A stretch of DNA of 45,876 nt, from the IMG/VR virus record IMGVR_UViG_3300036768_001393, positions 1 to 45,876 of that record; one strand, written 5' to 3'. This document shows, piece by piece, positions 14,304 through 23,383 of the stretch (position 1 is its first letter; each line of letters starts with the position of its first letter). This DNA is from a virus. Both the position numbers and the translations under genes were made by a program. Under the pieces are notes generated by a model. That model was not told the origin of the DNA. It made no database searches and saw nothing but the letters and a program-made list of their open reading frames with translations.

Positions 14304-16033
14304 CAGGTGGCCCTCCCGCTCGTCGCGCGGCGCACCGTGCCGGCGTCCGTGCCGACCGACGCGCCCACGTTGAAGCGCTGCACGAAGTAGTTCTGGAAAT
14401 CGAAGCTGATCCCGACGCCCTTGTCTGCGTTCCAGTCGTACTTGACGTTCGACGTGCGGAACCAGCGCTGAAGCTCCGCGACCTGGCCACGGGCCGTCGC
14501 GACGATCACCCGGCAGAGCGACTCGTCCGAGATGCGGGTGCGCAGGTCGCGCACGGCCTCCTCGAATGCGGCGCGGGCGAAGTTGCCGGCCGTCGAGACG
14601 ATCGGGGCGCGGGCGTGGCCCTGGCTCCGGTCGACGTAGAACTCCACGCCGTCCCCGGGGCGCAGGCGCAGCAGGTCGGGGTCCTGGTTGTCGCCGCCGA
14701 AGCTCGCCAGGTTCTTCGTCTCGACCGAGCCACCCATCTCGTTGCGGCCGATCTCCTCGAAGATGTTGCGGGCGATCTCCTGGAGGCGCGCCGGGTCGGC
14801 GACGCCCGGCACCGCGATGTTGATCACGTCCTCCTGCGACTGCTGCCCGCCGGCGGCCACGGTGTGCGTCCGCGCGCCCCGCCCGCGCTGGCTCGTCTCC
14901 GGCAGCGGCCAGCGCCCCTCGACGACCGGGCCCTCGAGCCCGCGGTTGGCGTCCGACTGGTTGATCGCCACGCAGCGCACCGTCTTCGGGCGGGCGTGCC
15001 CGGCGAACTTCCGCTCGAAGTGCAGCTTCTCCACGTCGCGCCCGTAGACCAGGCGGCGCACCGAGAACTGCACGCCGCCGACCTCGCGGGGCTGGTCGGG
15101 CAGGAACGGCGTCGCGATGGCCGGGTCGAAGCCGGCGCGCTCCTGGTCGAAGATCGAGCGCGTGGGCCGAATCCAGAGCTTGGTGCCCCGGAAGTACGGG
15201 ATCGCCCCGACCAGGTAGCAGAACCGCACGATCGCGTCCCAGTAGTTGAGCTGCTGGCTGGCGCCCGCCGCGTTGCCCCGCCCGCCCCGGCGCGTCCCGC
15301 GGGCCCCGCGGCGGTGGCGCGGGATCAGCCCGGCCGACAGCGGGCTCGGGATCGTCTGGTCGGGCCACTCGGCGGCGTTGACCTCCACGGTGAACTGCTC
15401 GCCGAGCGGGTGGAACTCCAGGATCTGCTGCACCACGGCCACGATGTCCTCGTGCAGCTCGAGCTGCTCGAGGACCGCGGGGTTGAGCGGGCTGTCGAGC
15501 AGGATGCCGCGCAGGTCGCGGCCCTCCATCGTGACCTCGGAGCCGTGGTCGCTGTGGTCGACCTTCCACACGTCGATGTTGCCGACGAGCAGCAGCGTGT
15601 CCTGGCGCACGCCGCCGGCGTCGTCGCGCGTGCGCAGGATCGAGCGGCGCTGGTTGTTGCCGTCCCGCCCGCGCATGCCGGCCGCGAAGTCGTCGGCCCG
15701 GACGGCCCCGAGGTGGATCTCCACGGCCGCCGCCCGCACCGTGCGCGGGTCGATGGGCAGCTCCTTGAAGTCAAAGGTCAGGTTGAACGTGCCGGCCTGG
15801 CGGTAGCCCGGCAGCTCCACGCTCGCCTTCTTCGGGACGCGGTTGAGCACGAACGAGGCGTTGGCGCTGCCGCGCTGGAGGATCAGCGGCTCCAGGGTGT
15901 GCTGCGCCGCGCCCGTCGCGGGCGCCTCCGCCCGGCCGTCGGTCGAGACCGGGTCTGGCGTCGTCACGACGTGCAGCGCCTCGTCGAAGCGCAGCTTCAG
16001 GTTCACCACACAGCTCGGATAGAAGACCGGCAT
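14303..16033 (-). CDS. Baseplate hub protein, gpD-like
   Basis: 576 aa from ATG 16033 (TGATG overlap). N-terminal beta region (SVELPGYRQAGTFNLTFDFK), a middle part with NYWDAIVRFCYLVGAIPYFR, and a C-terminal GDGVEFYVDRSQ block, as in late-control D / hub proteins that sit on the spike. It is followed immediately by the gpV-like gene, the classical order. A short Arg/Gly-rich insertion is at about residues 245-265. Confidence 0.7.
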   Translation of the reverse strand: MPVFYPSCVVNLKLRFDEALHVVTTPDPVSTDGRAEAPATGAAQHTLEPLILQRGSANASFVLNRVPKKASVELPGYRQAGTFNLTFDFKELPIDPRTVRAAAVEIHLGAVRADDFAAGMRGRDGNNQRRSILRTRDDAGGVRQDTLLLVGNIDVWKVDHSDHGSEVTMEGRDLRGILLDSPLNPAVLEQLELHEDIVAVVQQILEFHPLGEQFTVEVNAAEWPDQTIPSPLSAGLIPRHRRGARGTRRGGRGNAAGASQQLNYWDAIVRFCYLVGAIPYFRGTKLWIRPTRSIFDQERAGFDPAIATPFLPDQPREVGGVQFSVRRLVYGRDVEKLHFERKFAGHARPKTVRCVAINQSDANRGLEGPVVEGRWPLPETSQRGRGARTHTVAAGGQQSQEDVINIAVPGVADPARLQEIARNIFEEIGRNEMGGSVETKNLASFGGDNQDPDLLRLRPGDGVEFYVDRSQGHARAPIVSTAGNFARAAFEEAVRDLRTRISDESLCRVIVATARGQVAELQRWFRTSNVKYDWNADKGVGISFDFQNYFVQRFNVGASVGTDAGTVRRATSGRAT

Positions 16034-17112
16034 CAGCCCACCCCGCCCGTCGTCACGCGCGGCACCAGCACGACCTGGCCCGCCACCAGCTCCGCCGACT
16101 CCAGCTCGTTGAAGTTCATCAGCCGCCGCCACTCGAACGCGGTGCCGTAGTAGATCCGGCTCACGTCGCGCAGGTCTTGCCCGTCGCGCGCCCGGTGCAC
16201 CGCCAGCAGGTCGTTCTGGATCGCCCGCGCCAGCACCTGCTGCCGGAGCACGGCCGTGCGCTTCAGCGCCCGCGCGTTGCGCTGCATCTCGCGCACGTAG
16301 CCCTCGGCCGCGATGATCTGCCCGAGCGTCATCTGCTCGACCTCGACGCCCGCGTTGAGCAGGCGCGAGGGCGCGCCCGCCAGCGTGTCGATCAGGGTCT
16401 GGGCCTGCTCAGCGACCGCCCCGGTGATCGCCACCATGCGCCGGGCCGCGTCGAACGGCGAGATGGCGGCGATCAACAGGTTCGCGACCACGCCCCGGGC
16501 CGACGCCACGCTGTCCGCGATGTCCAGGAGCTGGGTGGTGAGCGTGTCGGAGAAGTCGCTCGAGACGGGGAACGGCGGCGTGGCCGACGCCTGGAGCGCG
16601 TCGTTCTGCGCGCCCATGACGCTGGCCGTGTCCCCGACCGAGGTCTCCCCGTCCAGCTCCGGCTGGCTCTCCGCCGAGCCGACCGAGAGCCACTGGAACG
16701 TGACCTCCCATTCGACATCCTGCGGGTTGTGCCAGCGCCGCTCGAACTCCGTGATCAGCCCCCGGCGGACTTCCTCGTCCCACGTGACCTCGACCTCCTG
16801 GCCCTCCCCGCGCAGCGAGTCCATCGCGTCGACCAGCTCGCGGACCGTCACGATCTGCGTGCCGTCGAGGGCGGCCGACACGATCGTCGTGTCGCCGATG
16901 TACTTCTCCTTCCAGAACCCGTGGATCGTCGTCGGCTCGTGCGAGCCGCCGAGCACCGTCGCGGAGCCCTCGGGCGAGCCGGGGTACCACGTCGTCTCGA
17001 CGCGCTGCGTGGCCTTCAGCGTGTAGGGCCGGTAGGGCAGGGCGCGGGCCGTCAGGCGAAGCTCGCGCTGGCGCCCGGTCCGCTCCTTGATCGTGAGCGT
17101 GCTGCCCGGCAT
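16033..17112 (-). CDS. Tail/baseplate protein with C-terminal LysM-like domain
   Basis: 359 aa. The N-terminal 120 residues are beta-rich (GSTLTIKERTGRQRELRLTA; TTIHGFWKEKYIGDTTIVSA). A long helical middle follows. The last 50 residues (DLRDVSRIYYGTAFEWRRLM, then LVAGQVVLVPRV) fit a LysM-type fold, as in gp53/gpX-like proteins that link the tape measure to the hub. Placement between tape measure and hub genes agrees. Confidence 0.7.
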   Translation of the reverse strand: MPGSTLTIKERTGRQRELRLTARALPYRPYTLKATQRVETTWYPGSPEGSATVLGGSHEPTTIHGFWKEKYIGDTTIVSAALDGTQIVTVRELVDAMDSLRGEGQEVEVTWDEEVRRGLITEFERRWHNPQDVEWEVTFQWLSVGSAESQPELDGETSVGDTASVMGAQNDALQASATPPFPVSSDFSDTLTTQLLDIADSVASARGVVANLLIAAISPFDAARRMVAITGAVAEQAQTLIDTLAGAPSRLLNAGVEVEQMTLGQIIAAEGYVREMQRNARALKRTAVLRQQVLARAIQNDLLAVHRARDGQDLRDVSRIYYGTAFEWRRLMNFNELESAELVAGQVVLVPRVTTGGVG

Positions 17113-17113
17113 C

Positions 17114-19051
17114 TCAGTTCACCCCGAACACGGGCTCGAGGCCCGACTGGAGGCGCCGGTCCGCCATCGCCTCCAGGTCGTTCGCGAACGCGACCGCGAC
17201 CCGGTCGGGGTCGAAGCCCTCGGCGAAGCGCTGGGTGATGTCGAACCGGCTGTTGCGGAAGTCGTTGTACGTGCGCGAGCCACCACGGGCGGCCGGGGTC
17301 GCGCGCCGGGCCGCCCCGTTGGCGGCGTTCATCGCCTGCGCCTGGCGCTCCTGCGCCTCGTTGCCCGCGTTGATTGCGTTGCGGACCTGCTCGAGGACGT
17401 TGGTCTGGTTCTCCACGCCGGGCGGTGTCGGGGCGTTGCGCGGCTGCGCCAGCGCCGACTGGTTGAGCTGCCGCCCGAGCCACGACAGGAACCGCGCGAT
17501 CCCGTCGATCATCTGGCGCAGCGCCCCGATCACCGTGGTGATCACCGGCACCAGGTACTGCGCCGTGTTCTGGTAGAGCTGCATCAGGATGTTGCCCACG
17601 ATGCGGATGATCGGCGCGAGCACCTCGCCGAGCGACCGCACCAGGCGGTCGATCGACTGCGCCAACCCTAGCAGGTGGGGCCGGAGCTGCGAGACCAGGG
17701 TCTGCACGAGGCCGATGACGCCCTGCGCGAACTCCACGATGGGTGGGATCAGCATCGCGATGCCCTCCATCAGCGGGGGCAGGATCGCGGCAATCAGCTC
17801 GCCCATGACCTCGTTGAGCATCGCGACCAGGCCCATCAGCGGCTCGAACAGCGGCAGCAGGCCCATGCCGATCGAGACCAGGCTGTTCAGGACGCTGTTG
17901 ACGGCCTCGGTGTGGTGTGAGAACGCGATGAGCGGGCCCACCAGCGCGCCGACGGGGCCCATCGCGGCCCGCGCCACGATCCCGAGCGCCGCGTTGCGCA
18001 TCCCGGGGTCCTGCATCACGTGCATCCCGATGGAGATCGAGCGCCCCATGATGCGCTGGAGCCCCGCGAACCACGGCTGCTGCGCGATGCCCTCACCGAT
18101 GCGCTCCAGGCGCGAGCCGAGCGTGCCCGCGAGGTCTACCGCCCGCCGGATGCCGCTGACCAGGTGCGTGCTGATCAGGCGCCCGATCGTGATCACGGTG
18201 CGGCCGGTGCGGGTGAAGTTCCCGTCCGAGTCCATGAACAACGCGTTGAACTGCCCCAGGCTCCGCGTCGCCGCCTGGAAGATGGGCGTCGTGGCCTGGC
18301 GGAGCATCATCCGCAGCATCGACTTCAACGTGCCGGTCTGGGCGCCCCAGCTCTCGGCCGCGTCGTTGAGCATGTCGGTCAGGCCCTGCTGCTGGAGCGT
18401 CAGGCGCATGACCTCCCCGCGCTGGGTCTGCGTCAGGCGCACGAAGTCGGCGGCGTTGCGGACCTGGTGGGCGGTGCCCTCGGTCGCCCGCGCCATGAAC
18501 GGCAGCAGGGTCCGCAACGCCGGGTTCATCTCCGACAGGCCTGTCGCGCTCGCTCCGAGCATGCGCGACAGGCCCTCAGAGGCTTCGGACACAGAGACCT
18601 GGAGCGTCGACATCACCGCCGTGTAGCGGTTCGACAGCGCGGTCATCTGGCTCATATTGTTGTTGAAGGCGCCGGACAGGGAGGGCAGGCCGGCGCGGAA
18701 GACCTGGATGTAGTCCTCGGCCTCACCGGGCAGCCGGGCCGCGTCCACGGTGATCTGCCGCATCACCTGGGCGGCCATCGTCATGCCCTGCCGGAAGTCG
18801 TCGGCCTGGCCGAGCGAGGCGAACATGCCGCCCATCGCGCGGGCGGTGTCCTCGGCCTCCGAGTGCAAGTCCATCAGACCGTGGAACGAGGCCAGCGACG
18901 CGACGCCGCCGACCACGGCCGTGAGCGGGGAGATCATCGACGAGACGGCGCTCGCCGCCCGCATCGCGGCGGAGGCGATCCCGGTCATCGGCGCCGAGGC
19001 CATGTCGACGGCCTTGAAGACCGTCTCTACCACCCTGCGCACGTCGGCCAT
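17114..19051 (-). CDS. Tape measure protein
   Basis: 645 aa. Ala/Met/Ser-rich helices at the N-terminus (residues 15-60), a long helical body, and several hydrophobic helices at about 350-480 (MGLLPLFEPLMGLVAMLNEV; LIAAILPPLMEGIAMLIPPI). This is the common layout of tape measure proteins. At the usual ~0.15 nm per residue the tail would be about 95-100 nm. It follows the two-frame chaperone region, as in most long-tailed phages. Confidence 0.85.
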   Translation of the reverse strand: MADVRRVVETVFKAVDMASAPMTGIASAAMRAASAVSSMISPLTAVVGGVASLASFHGLMDLHSEAEDTARAMGGMFASLGQADDFRQGMTMAAQVMRQITVDAARLPGEAEDYIQVFRAGLPSLSGAFNNNMSQMTALSNRYTAVMSTLQVSVSEASEGLSRMLGASATGLSEMNPALRTLLPFMARATEGTAHQVRNAADFVRLTQTQRGEVMRLTLQQQGLTDMLNDAAESWGAQTGTLKSMLRMMLRQATTPIFQAATRSLGQFNALFMDSDGNFTRTGRTVITIGRLISTHLVSGIRRAVDLAGTLGSRLERIGEGIAQQPWFAGLQRIMGRSISIGMHVMQDPGMRNAALGIVARAAMGPVGALVGPLIAFSHHTEAVNSVLNSLVSIGMGLLPLFEPLMGLVAMLNEVMGELIAAILPPLMEGIAMLIPPIVEFAQGVIGLVQTLVSQLRPHLLGLAQSIDRLVRSLGEVLAPIIRIVGNILMQLYQNTAQYLVPVITTVIGALRQMIDGIARFLSWLGRQLNQSALAQPRNAPTPPGVENQTNVLEQVRNAINAGNEAQERQAQAMNAANGAARRATPAARGGSRTYNDFRNSRFDITQRFAEGFDPDRVAVAFANDLEAMADRRLQSGLEPVFGVN

Positions 19052-19066
19052 GAATCGCCTCCTACC

Positions 19067-19308
19067 TCAGTCGTCCGTGGTGCTGCGTACCGCCGCCGAT
19101 TCCTCCTCGAGCAGCTTCGCGATCTGCCCGACGAACTCGATCAGCTCCGTGACCGGCATCCGGCGCGTGATGTTCGGCGGGGTGTGCCCGTACCGGGCCG
19201 CGAAGGTCATCATGCGCCAGAGGTTCTCCCGGTGTACGGCCGGGTCGCTGGCCGCCAGCGCGAGCGCCGAGAGGCTCAGCCAACGCTGACCTCCCGGCTC
19301 TCGAGAAA
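19067..19308 (-). CDS. Tail assembly chaperone, -1 frameshift extension
   Basis: This frame overlaps the end of the first chaperone and is coding through WLSLSALALAASDPAVHREN and MPVTELIEFVGQIAKLLEEE to its stop at 19067. It has no good start of its own upstream of the first convincing residues. A TTTT run in GATTTTCTC (19306-19309) lies where both frames are open, so a -1 slip would make the long gpG-T-like product. The first candidate independent start is an internal ATG pair around MMTFAARYG. Confidence 0.6.
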
Positions 19309-19701
19309 ATCGGCCGCCTCCGAGTCCTTGGGGTTGTGCAGCTCGGCGTACGCCGTGATGCAGAGCGTGCGGAGCTTCGGGTGCATTTTCATCCAGAGCC
19401 GGTCGCTGGTGCCGTCGCCTGTGCGCACCGCGGTGCGCACGATGCCGTTCGGGCCCTGCTGCCCGAACTCGCAGAGCGACTCGCGGGCCTGCTCGAACGC
19501 GAGGCGGATCGGCTGGTTGCCGCACCGCTTCGTCGCCATCAGCTCCTCGTCGGGGTTCAGCTCCTTGAACCCCAGCTCGACGACGCCGCCGGCGATGTCC
19601 TTCAGCGACGCCGGCACCTTGTACCGGTAGATCGGCCGGTTGTCCTTCGCCGGCGCGAGAAGATCCGCGACCGACTGCACGCTCTTGCCCGTAACATCCA
19701 T
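19276..19701 (-). CDS. Tail assembly chaperone (short form)
   Basis: 141 aa from ATG 19701 (DVTGKSVQSVADLLAPAKDN). An alpha/beta protein placed between tube and tape measure, the normal position of gpG-like chaperones that coat the tape measure before tube assembly. Ends SREVSVG at 19276, with the extension frame running on. Confidence 0.7.
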   Translation of the reverse strand: MDVTGKSVQSVADLLAPAKDNRPIYRYKVPASLKDIAGGVVELGFKELNPDEELMATKRCGNQPIRLAFEQARESLCEFGQQGPNGIVRTAVRTGDGTSDRLWMKMHPKLRTLCITAYAELHNPKDSEAADFLESREVSVG

Positions 19702-19748
19702 GTGCTCTGCCTCCTGGTGGATACCCCAAAGGCCCTGTGCCCTGGCGA

Positions 19749-20183
19749 CTACGACTTGATGACCTGCGCCTCGGCCGCCACGTAGTTCACCGTGACGCTG
19801 AGGTAGTCCGTGCGGCTCCCGAAGCTGAAGGGGAACTCGCCCAGCTCCACGTCGGGGATGATGACCTTCGGCCGCTGCCCGTTCGGGAAGTTCAGCGTGG
19901 CCTTGATGTTGATCCGCGTGCCCGGCGTCCGGCGGGTCGCCTTGTCGACCGCCGCCTTCACCAGGTCGAAGATGTCCTGGTTCTCGATGTGCAGCTCCAT
20001 CTTCCCGGCAATGCCCTTGAAGACGGAGTCCTTGCGCTCGGTCTTCTCGCCCAGGTAGCCCTCGGACGTGGTCTCGAGCTGGAACGTGAAGTCGAAGTTC
20101 TTGATCGTGGTGATGTTGGTCTTGGCCTGGCCGTCGACCATGATGATCACCTCGACTTCCTGACCCTTGATCCGCTGCGCCAT
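19749..20183 (-). CDS. Tail tube protein
   Basis: 144 aa with GGAGG before ATG 20183. Beta-rich pattern (EVEVIIMVDGQAKTNITTIK; NFDFTFQLETTSEGYLGEKT; KATLNFPNGQRPKVIIPDVE) as in tube proteins of contractile tails. It lies between sheath and chaperone genes. A strong terminator-like hairpin is just upstream, so it may depend partly on its own transcript or on read-through. Confidence 0.75.
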   Translation of the reverse strand: MAQRIKGQEVEVIIMVDGQAKTNITTIKNFDFTFQLETTSEGYLGEKTERKDSVFKGIAGKMELHIENQDIFDLVKAAVDKATRRTPGTRINIKATLNFPNGQRPKVIIPDVELGEFPFSFGSRTDYLSVTVNYVAAEAQVIKS

Positions 20184-20199
20184 GTCGACCTCCGGTTGC

Positions 20200-20242
20200 C
20201 GAAACTAGAAAGGGCCCGCGGGGGAGCATTCCCCACGAGCCC
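20200..20242 (-). terminator. Rho-independent terminator-like hairpin before the tube gene
   Basis: On the minus strand a 12-bp stem (20212-20242, two G-U pairs) is followed by TTTCTAGTTTC. It lies downstream of 20350-20592 and upstream of the tube gene. It would lower read-through from the sheath side. Confidence 0.65.
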
Positions 20243-20291
20243 TATCCTCCCGCCAGGGAGTGCGGCCGTGCGCGCGGGTCAATCCCACGCT

Positions 20292-20318
20292 CAGGTCGGC
20301 AGTGTACAGACCGACCTG
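20292..20318. repeat. Perfect 8-bp inverted repeat in the sheath-tube spacer
   Basis: CAGGTCGG (20292-20299) and CCGACCTG (20311-20318) with an 11-base loop. It stands 50 bp upstream of the terminator hairpin. The rest of the 20184-20349 spacer holds no gene that I can support. Confidence 0.5.
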
Positions 20319-20349
20319 GCCCCAGGCAACTACCCGATGAGCGGCGGCC

Positions 20350-20592
20350 TCACTCGGCCCGCAGGCCGTACTGCTTCAGCAGCTTCTCGGCCCGCCGGCG
20401 CTGCGGGCGCGAACCCCGGAGCATGTGGTTCAGGCCCTGCGGGCCCAGTTTCTGGACGCTGGCCTTCGGGCCGCGGATGCGCACCGCCCCGGGAGGGATC
20501 GGTCCCTCCTGGGGCGCGGCGAGCTCGGGCTGGACGGGGGTGGCGTCGGTGTAGTCGAGGTCGCCGGGCTGCGGGACGGGGCGTTCGTTCAT
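20350..20592 (-). CDS. Small basic hypothetical protein after the sheath gene
   Basis: 80 aa, ATG 20592 with a good ribosome site (AAGGAGG). Acidic/Pro-rich N-terminal half, basic C-terminal half (NHMLRGSRPQRRRAEKLLKQ). No recognised domain. The two-part charge pattern suggests a small accessory or nucleic-acid-binding protein. Confidence 0.6.
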   Translation of the reverse strand: MNERPVPQPGDLDYTDATPVQPELAAPQEGPIPPGAVRIRGPKASVQKLGPQGLNHMLRGSRPQRRRAEKLLKQYGLRAE

Positions 20593-20617
20593 CGGGGCCT
20601 CCTTGGCCCCGAGGATA

Positions 20618-22621
20618 CTACGCCGCCTGGCGGATCGTCACGCCCTCGCCGATCTCCGTCTGGAGGACGATGAAGTCGGCGGTCGGAGTCAGGCGCACGC
20701 GCACGATGATCACGTAGATCCCCTGCGCGGTCATCTCGGGCGTGTTGCCGCTCTTGTCGTCGACCTGGAAGGCGTCGATGCGCTGAGCGGCCGGGTTGTT
20801 CTCGCTGAGCAGCGTCGTGAGGAAGGCGTTGACCTCCGCCACGGCGGCGTCCTTGAGCTGGGTCGAGAGCGGCTGCTTCGCGAACTGCACCAGGCGCTGC
20901 GCGATCGAGTCCTGGATGAAGTCCGCCATGCGCCGGCGGGCGATGTTCTTCTCGCCGGAGATCAGCGAGGTCGTCACGCCCGACTGCACCACCGGCCCGA
21001 CCGTCTTGTCGAGGCGGAGCGCCGCGACGCCCTTGGCGCGGAGCTGGATGTACTCGGCCATGCCGAGGCCCGAGACGCCGCGCTGGAAGCCCAGCACCGG
21101 CGCGAGCACCTCCGGGACGGGCGCCGACGCCTGGCCGGGGTTCCGCTCCGGGGCGAGGTTCGACAGGATCGAGGCCAGCCACGTGTCGAACGTGTCGTCC
21201 AGGATGCCGTCGGTCGTGGTCTTCGAGTCGGCCGTGGCGATGGCGAACCCGACCGCCTCGGGCACCAAGTGCGTGCACCCCGGCCAACTGAAGTTCACGC
21301 GGTCCGAGCGGTTCGCGCCCACGCCCGGGTCGGCGTCCGCCAGGATCGCCGTGAGCGACACGTTGGTCAGCTCGGGCGCCAGGCACGTCGTCCGGGTCAG
21401 GCCGCGCGACGCCGCGGTGAGCACGTGGCTCTTGAGCTTCGCCCGGATCGTCGAGGACTTGCGGGCCGCCAGGATGATGTTGATGTCCCGGGCTGGGTAG
21501 TCGTCCGACATGCAGGCGTCGATCGCGCTCTGGTAGCGCGCGTCGAGCGTGGCGTGGTTCGCGGCATTCACCGCGTGCACGTGCGCGTCGTACGTGAGCG
21601 AGCCCGTGGGGTGGGTGATCCCGGCCAGGCCCGAGAGCGGGTCCCAGCTCGTAGCCGACCCGGCGTCCGGCACGCTGCTCGGCGTGAGCACGGTCGCCGC
21701 CGCGATCGTCGCGTCCAGCGGGCGTGCCGGCACGGCGTAGCCCGACGCGTCCGAAAGCACGACATTGGCCGCGGCCACGCAGCCGGCCGTGTCCGCCACG
21801 GCCGCCTCGTGGATGCGGAACACGATGGCCGTGCCCGCGACCGACTCGAAGTTCGACCCGTTGAGCTTCTGGATCGACAGCTCGGTCTCGGAGATCACGG
21901 CCGTGATCCGGTACGTGCCGGCCATCGTCCCCTGCACGCCCGACGCCCCGAGCACGCCGATCACGATGATGTCGCCGACCTGCACGCCGTCGGTGATGAA
22001 CGTCGAGGACGCCGAGATGAAGACCTGGGTCGCCGCGGCGGCGGCCGTGAGCCACTCGCCGTCGGTGCCCTGCACGTAGGCCAGGCTATCCGAGAACGTG
22101 AAGCGTTTGGCCACGCGCACCCGGTTGGCGCCCGCCTTGAACTCCCGCCCGGCCGCCACCGTGCCGCCCGAGACGGGCACGATCGGGGTCGGGTCCGTGG
22201 CCGACTTGTTCGTGGGCAGGTCCCGCCAGAACCGCAGCGCGTACTGCGACCCGGCCCCGGGCGTGATGTTGTCGACCGGGCAGACGATCAGGCGGCTGAA
22301 CTTCTTGTTGCGCAGCGACGCGAACCCGTTGCCGAGCGCGCCACCAAACTGACCGATAAACTCATCGAAACCGCCGACCTTATTGATGAGATCCTGCCCC
22401 GAGAAGATCTCGATCGGGGTCGGGTTGCCCGTCACGATGCCCGTGGTGGTCACGTCGACCGCGTAGCTGGCATCGGCGAACTCGCCCACCATGCACACGG
22501 TGCCCGTCCCCACGCCGTCGATGCCACCGGGCGGGGGCAGGTCGACCACGACCACGCCCTCGATCTGGGTGATGACTTCCGTCCCCGGAAAGTAACCGAA
22601 TCGGCGAATGAAACCTGCCAT
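20618..22621 (-). CDS. Tail sheath protein
   Basis: 667 aa. N-terminal PGTEVITQIEGVVVVDLPPP, a middle variable domain, and a C-terminal sheath core (AAVAEVNAFLTTLLSENNPA; GIYVIIVRVRLTPTADFIVL) as in contractile sheath proteins. FQRGVSGLGMAEYIQLRAKG precedes the core. Its presence, with tube and baseplate genes, defines a contractile tail. The length is above that of P2-type sheaths, with extra beta-rich domains at about 130-330. Confidence 0.85.
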   Translation of the reverse strand: MAGFIRRFGYFPGTEVITQIEGVVVVDLPPPGGIDGVGTGTVCMVGEFADASYAVDVTTTGIVTGNPTPIEIFSGQDLINKVGGFDEFIGQFGGALGNGFASLRNKKFSRLIVCPVDNITPGAGSQYALRFWRDLPTNKSATDPTPIVPVSGGTVAAGREFKAGANRVRVAKRFTFSDSLAYVQGTDGEWLTAAAAATQVFISASSTFITDGVQVGDIIVIGVLGASGVQGTMAGTYRITAVISETELSIQKLNGSNFESVAGTAIVFRIHEAAVADTAGCVAAANVVLSDASGYAVPARPLDATIAAATVLTPSSVPDAGSATSWDPLSGLAGITHPTGSLTYDAHVHAVNAANHATLDARYQSAIDACMSDDYPARDINIILAARKSSTIRAKLKSHVLTAASRGLTRTTCLAPELTNVSLTAILADADPGVGANRSDRVNFSWPGCTHLVPEAVGFAIATADSKTTTDGILDDTFDTWLASILSNLAPERNPGQASAPVPEVLAPVLGFQRGVSGLGMAEYIQLRAKGVAALRLDKTVGPVVQSGVTTSLISGEKNIARRRMADFIQDSIAQRLVQFAKQPLSTQLKDAAVAEVNAFLTTLLSENNPAAQRIDAFQVDDKSGNTPEMTAQGIYVIIVRVRLTPTADFIVLQTEIGEGVTIRQAA

Positions 22622-22666
22622 CGGTGTGCTCCTTGACCCGCGCTCGTTACCTGGGCCCTACCATAC

Positions 22667-23383
22667 TCAAAGATCGACCCCGTGACCAAGAGTCGGGCCC
22701 GAGGCCGTGCCGAGCGCGGGGTCTACTCGCACGTCGTAGCCGATCGAGGCCGGGTCGCTGCTGGGTGCATCGGTCACTTCCGCCAGATCCACGCGGATCT
22801 GCATCTTCGGGCGCTTGCCGACGTACACGACGTTCGGGCCGCGGGCCTCGATCGCGAAAACGAAGCGCCGGACCCGGCGCTGCGCGTCGCCCGCGTCGTC
22901 CAGATACGCCATCGACTTCGGCGTGAAGTCCGCGCGCACCCCGTGGTAGTGCGGCAGCTCCAGGCGGAAGCCGAACATCCACTCCACGGGGTTGAACGCC
23001 TGCTCGAGGAGCGCCGACAGCGCAACGCGCTGCTTGGGGTCGGTGGCCCACACGTCCACGAAGACCCGCTGCACGAACTCGCTCGGCATGCGCAGCAGCG
23101 TGCCGTCGGGCAGCACCTTCGTCACGGGCGTGAAGCTCGACTCGTCGTAGACGCCGGGGTCGGGCGAGTAGACGCACGCCGACGGGATCGTCGCCGGCTG
23201 CTCGGGCTCGGCCCAGGTCTGGAAGACCTTCTCGAGCCGCACGAGCTGTCCGTCGTGGGTCTGGGCCTGGAGGCTCTCGAGGTACTCCTTCAGGCCGCGC
23301 GTGAGCGCCGTGCGCGTGTCGGTCTCGCGGACCGCCGTCAGGACCTGCTCACCCTCCTCGCCCGTGATCAGCCGCGTGCCCAT
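22667..23383 (-). CDS. Tail-terminator/neck-like protein
   Basis: 238 aa from ATG 23383 (TGATG overlap). N-terminal helix with LITGEEGEQVLTAVRETDTR, then an alpha/beta region (FVQRVFVDVWATDPKQRVAL; WMFGFRLELPHYHGVRADF). It lies directly before the sheath gene, where the tail terminator usually is. Family assignment is by position. Confidence 0.6.
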   Translation of the reverse strand: MGTRLITGEEGEQVLTAVRETDTRTALTRGLKEYLESLQAQTHDGQLVRLEKVFQTWAEPEQPATIPSACVYSPDPGVYDESSFTPVTKVLPDGTLLRMPSEFVQRVFVDVWATDPKQRVALSALLEQAFNPVEWMFGFRLELPHYHGVRADFTPKSMAYLDDAGDAQRRVRRFVFAIEARGPNVVYVGKRPKMQIRVDLAEVTDAPSSDPASIGYDVRVDPALGTASGPTLGHGVDL

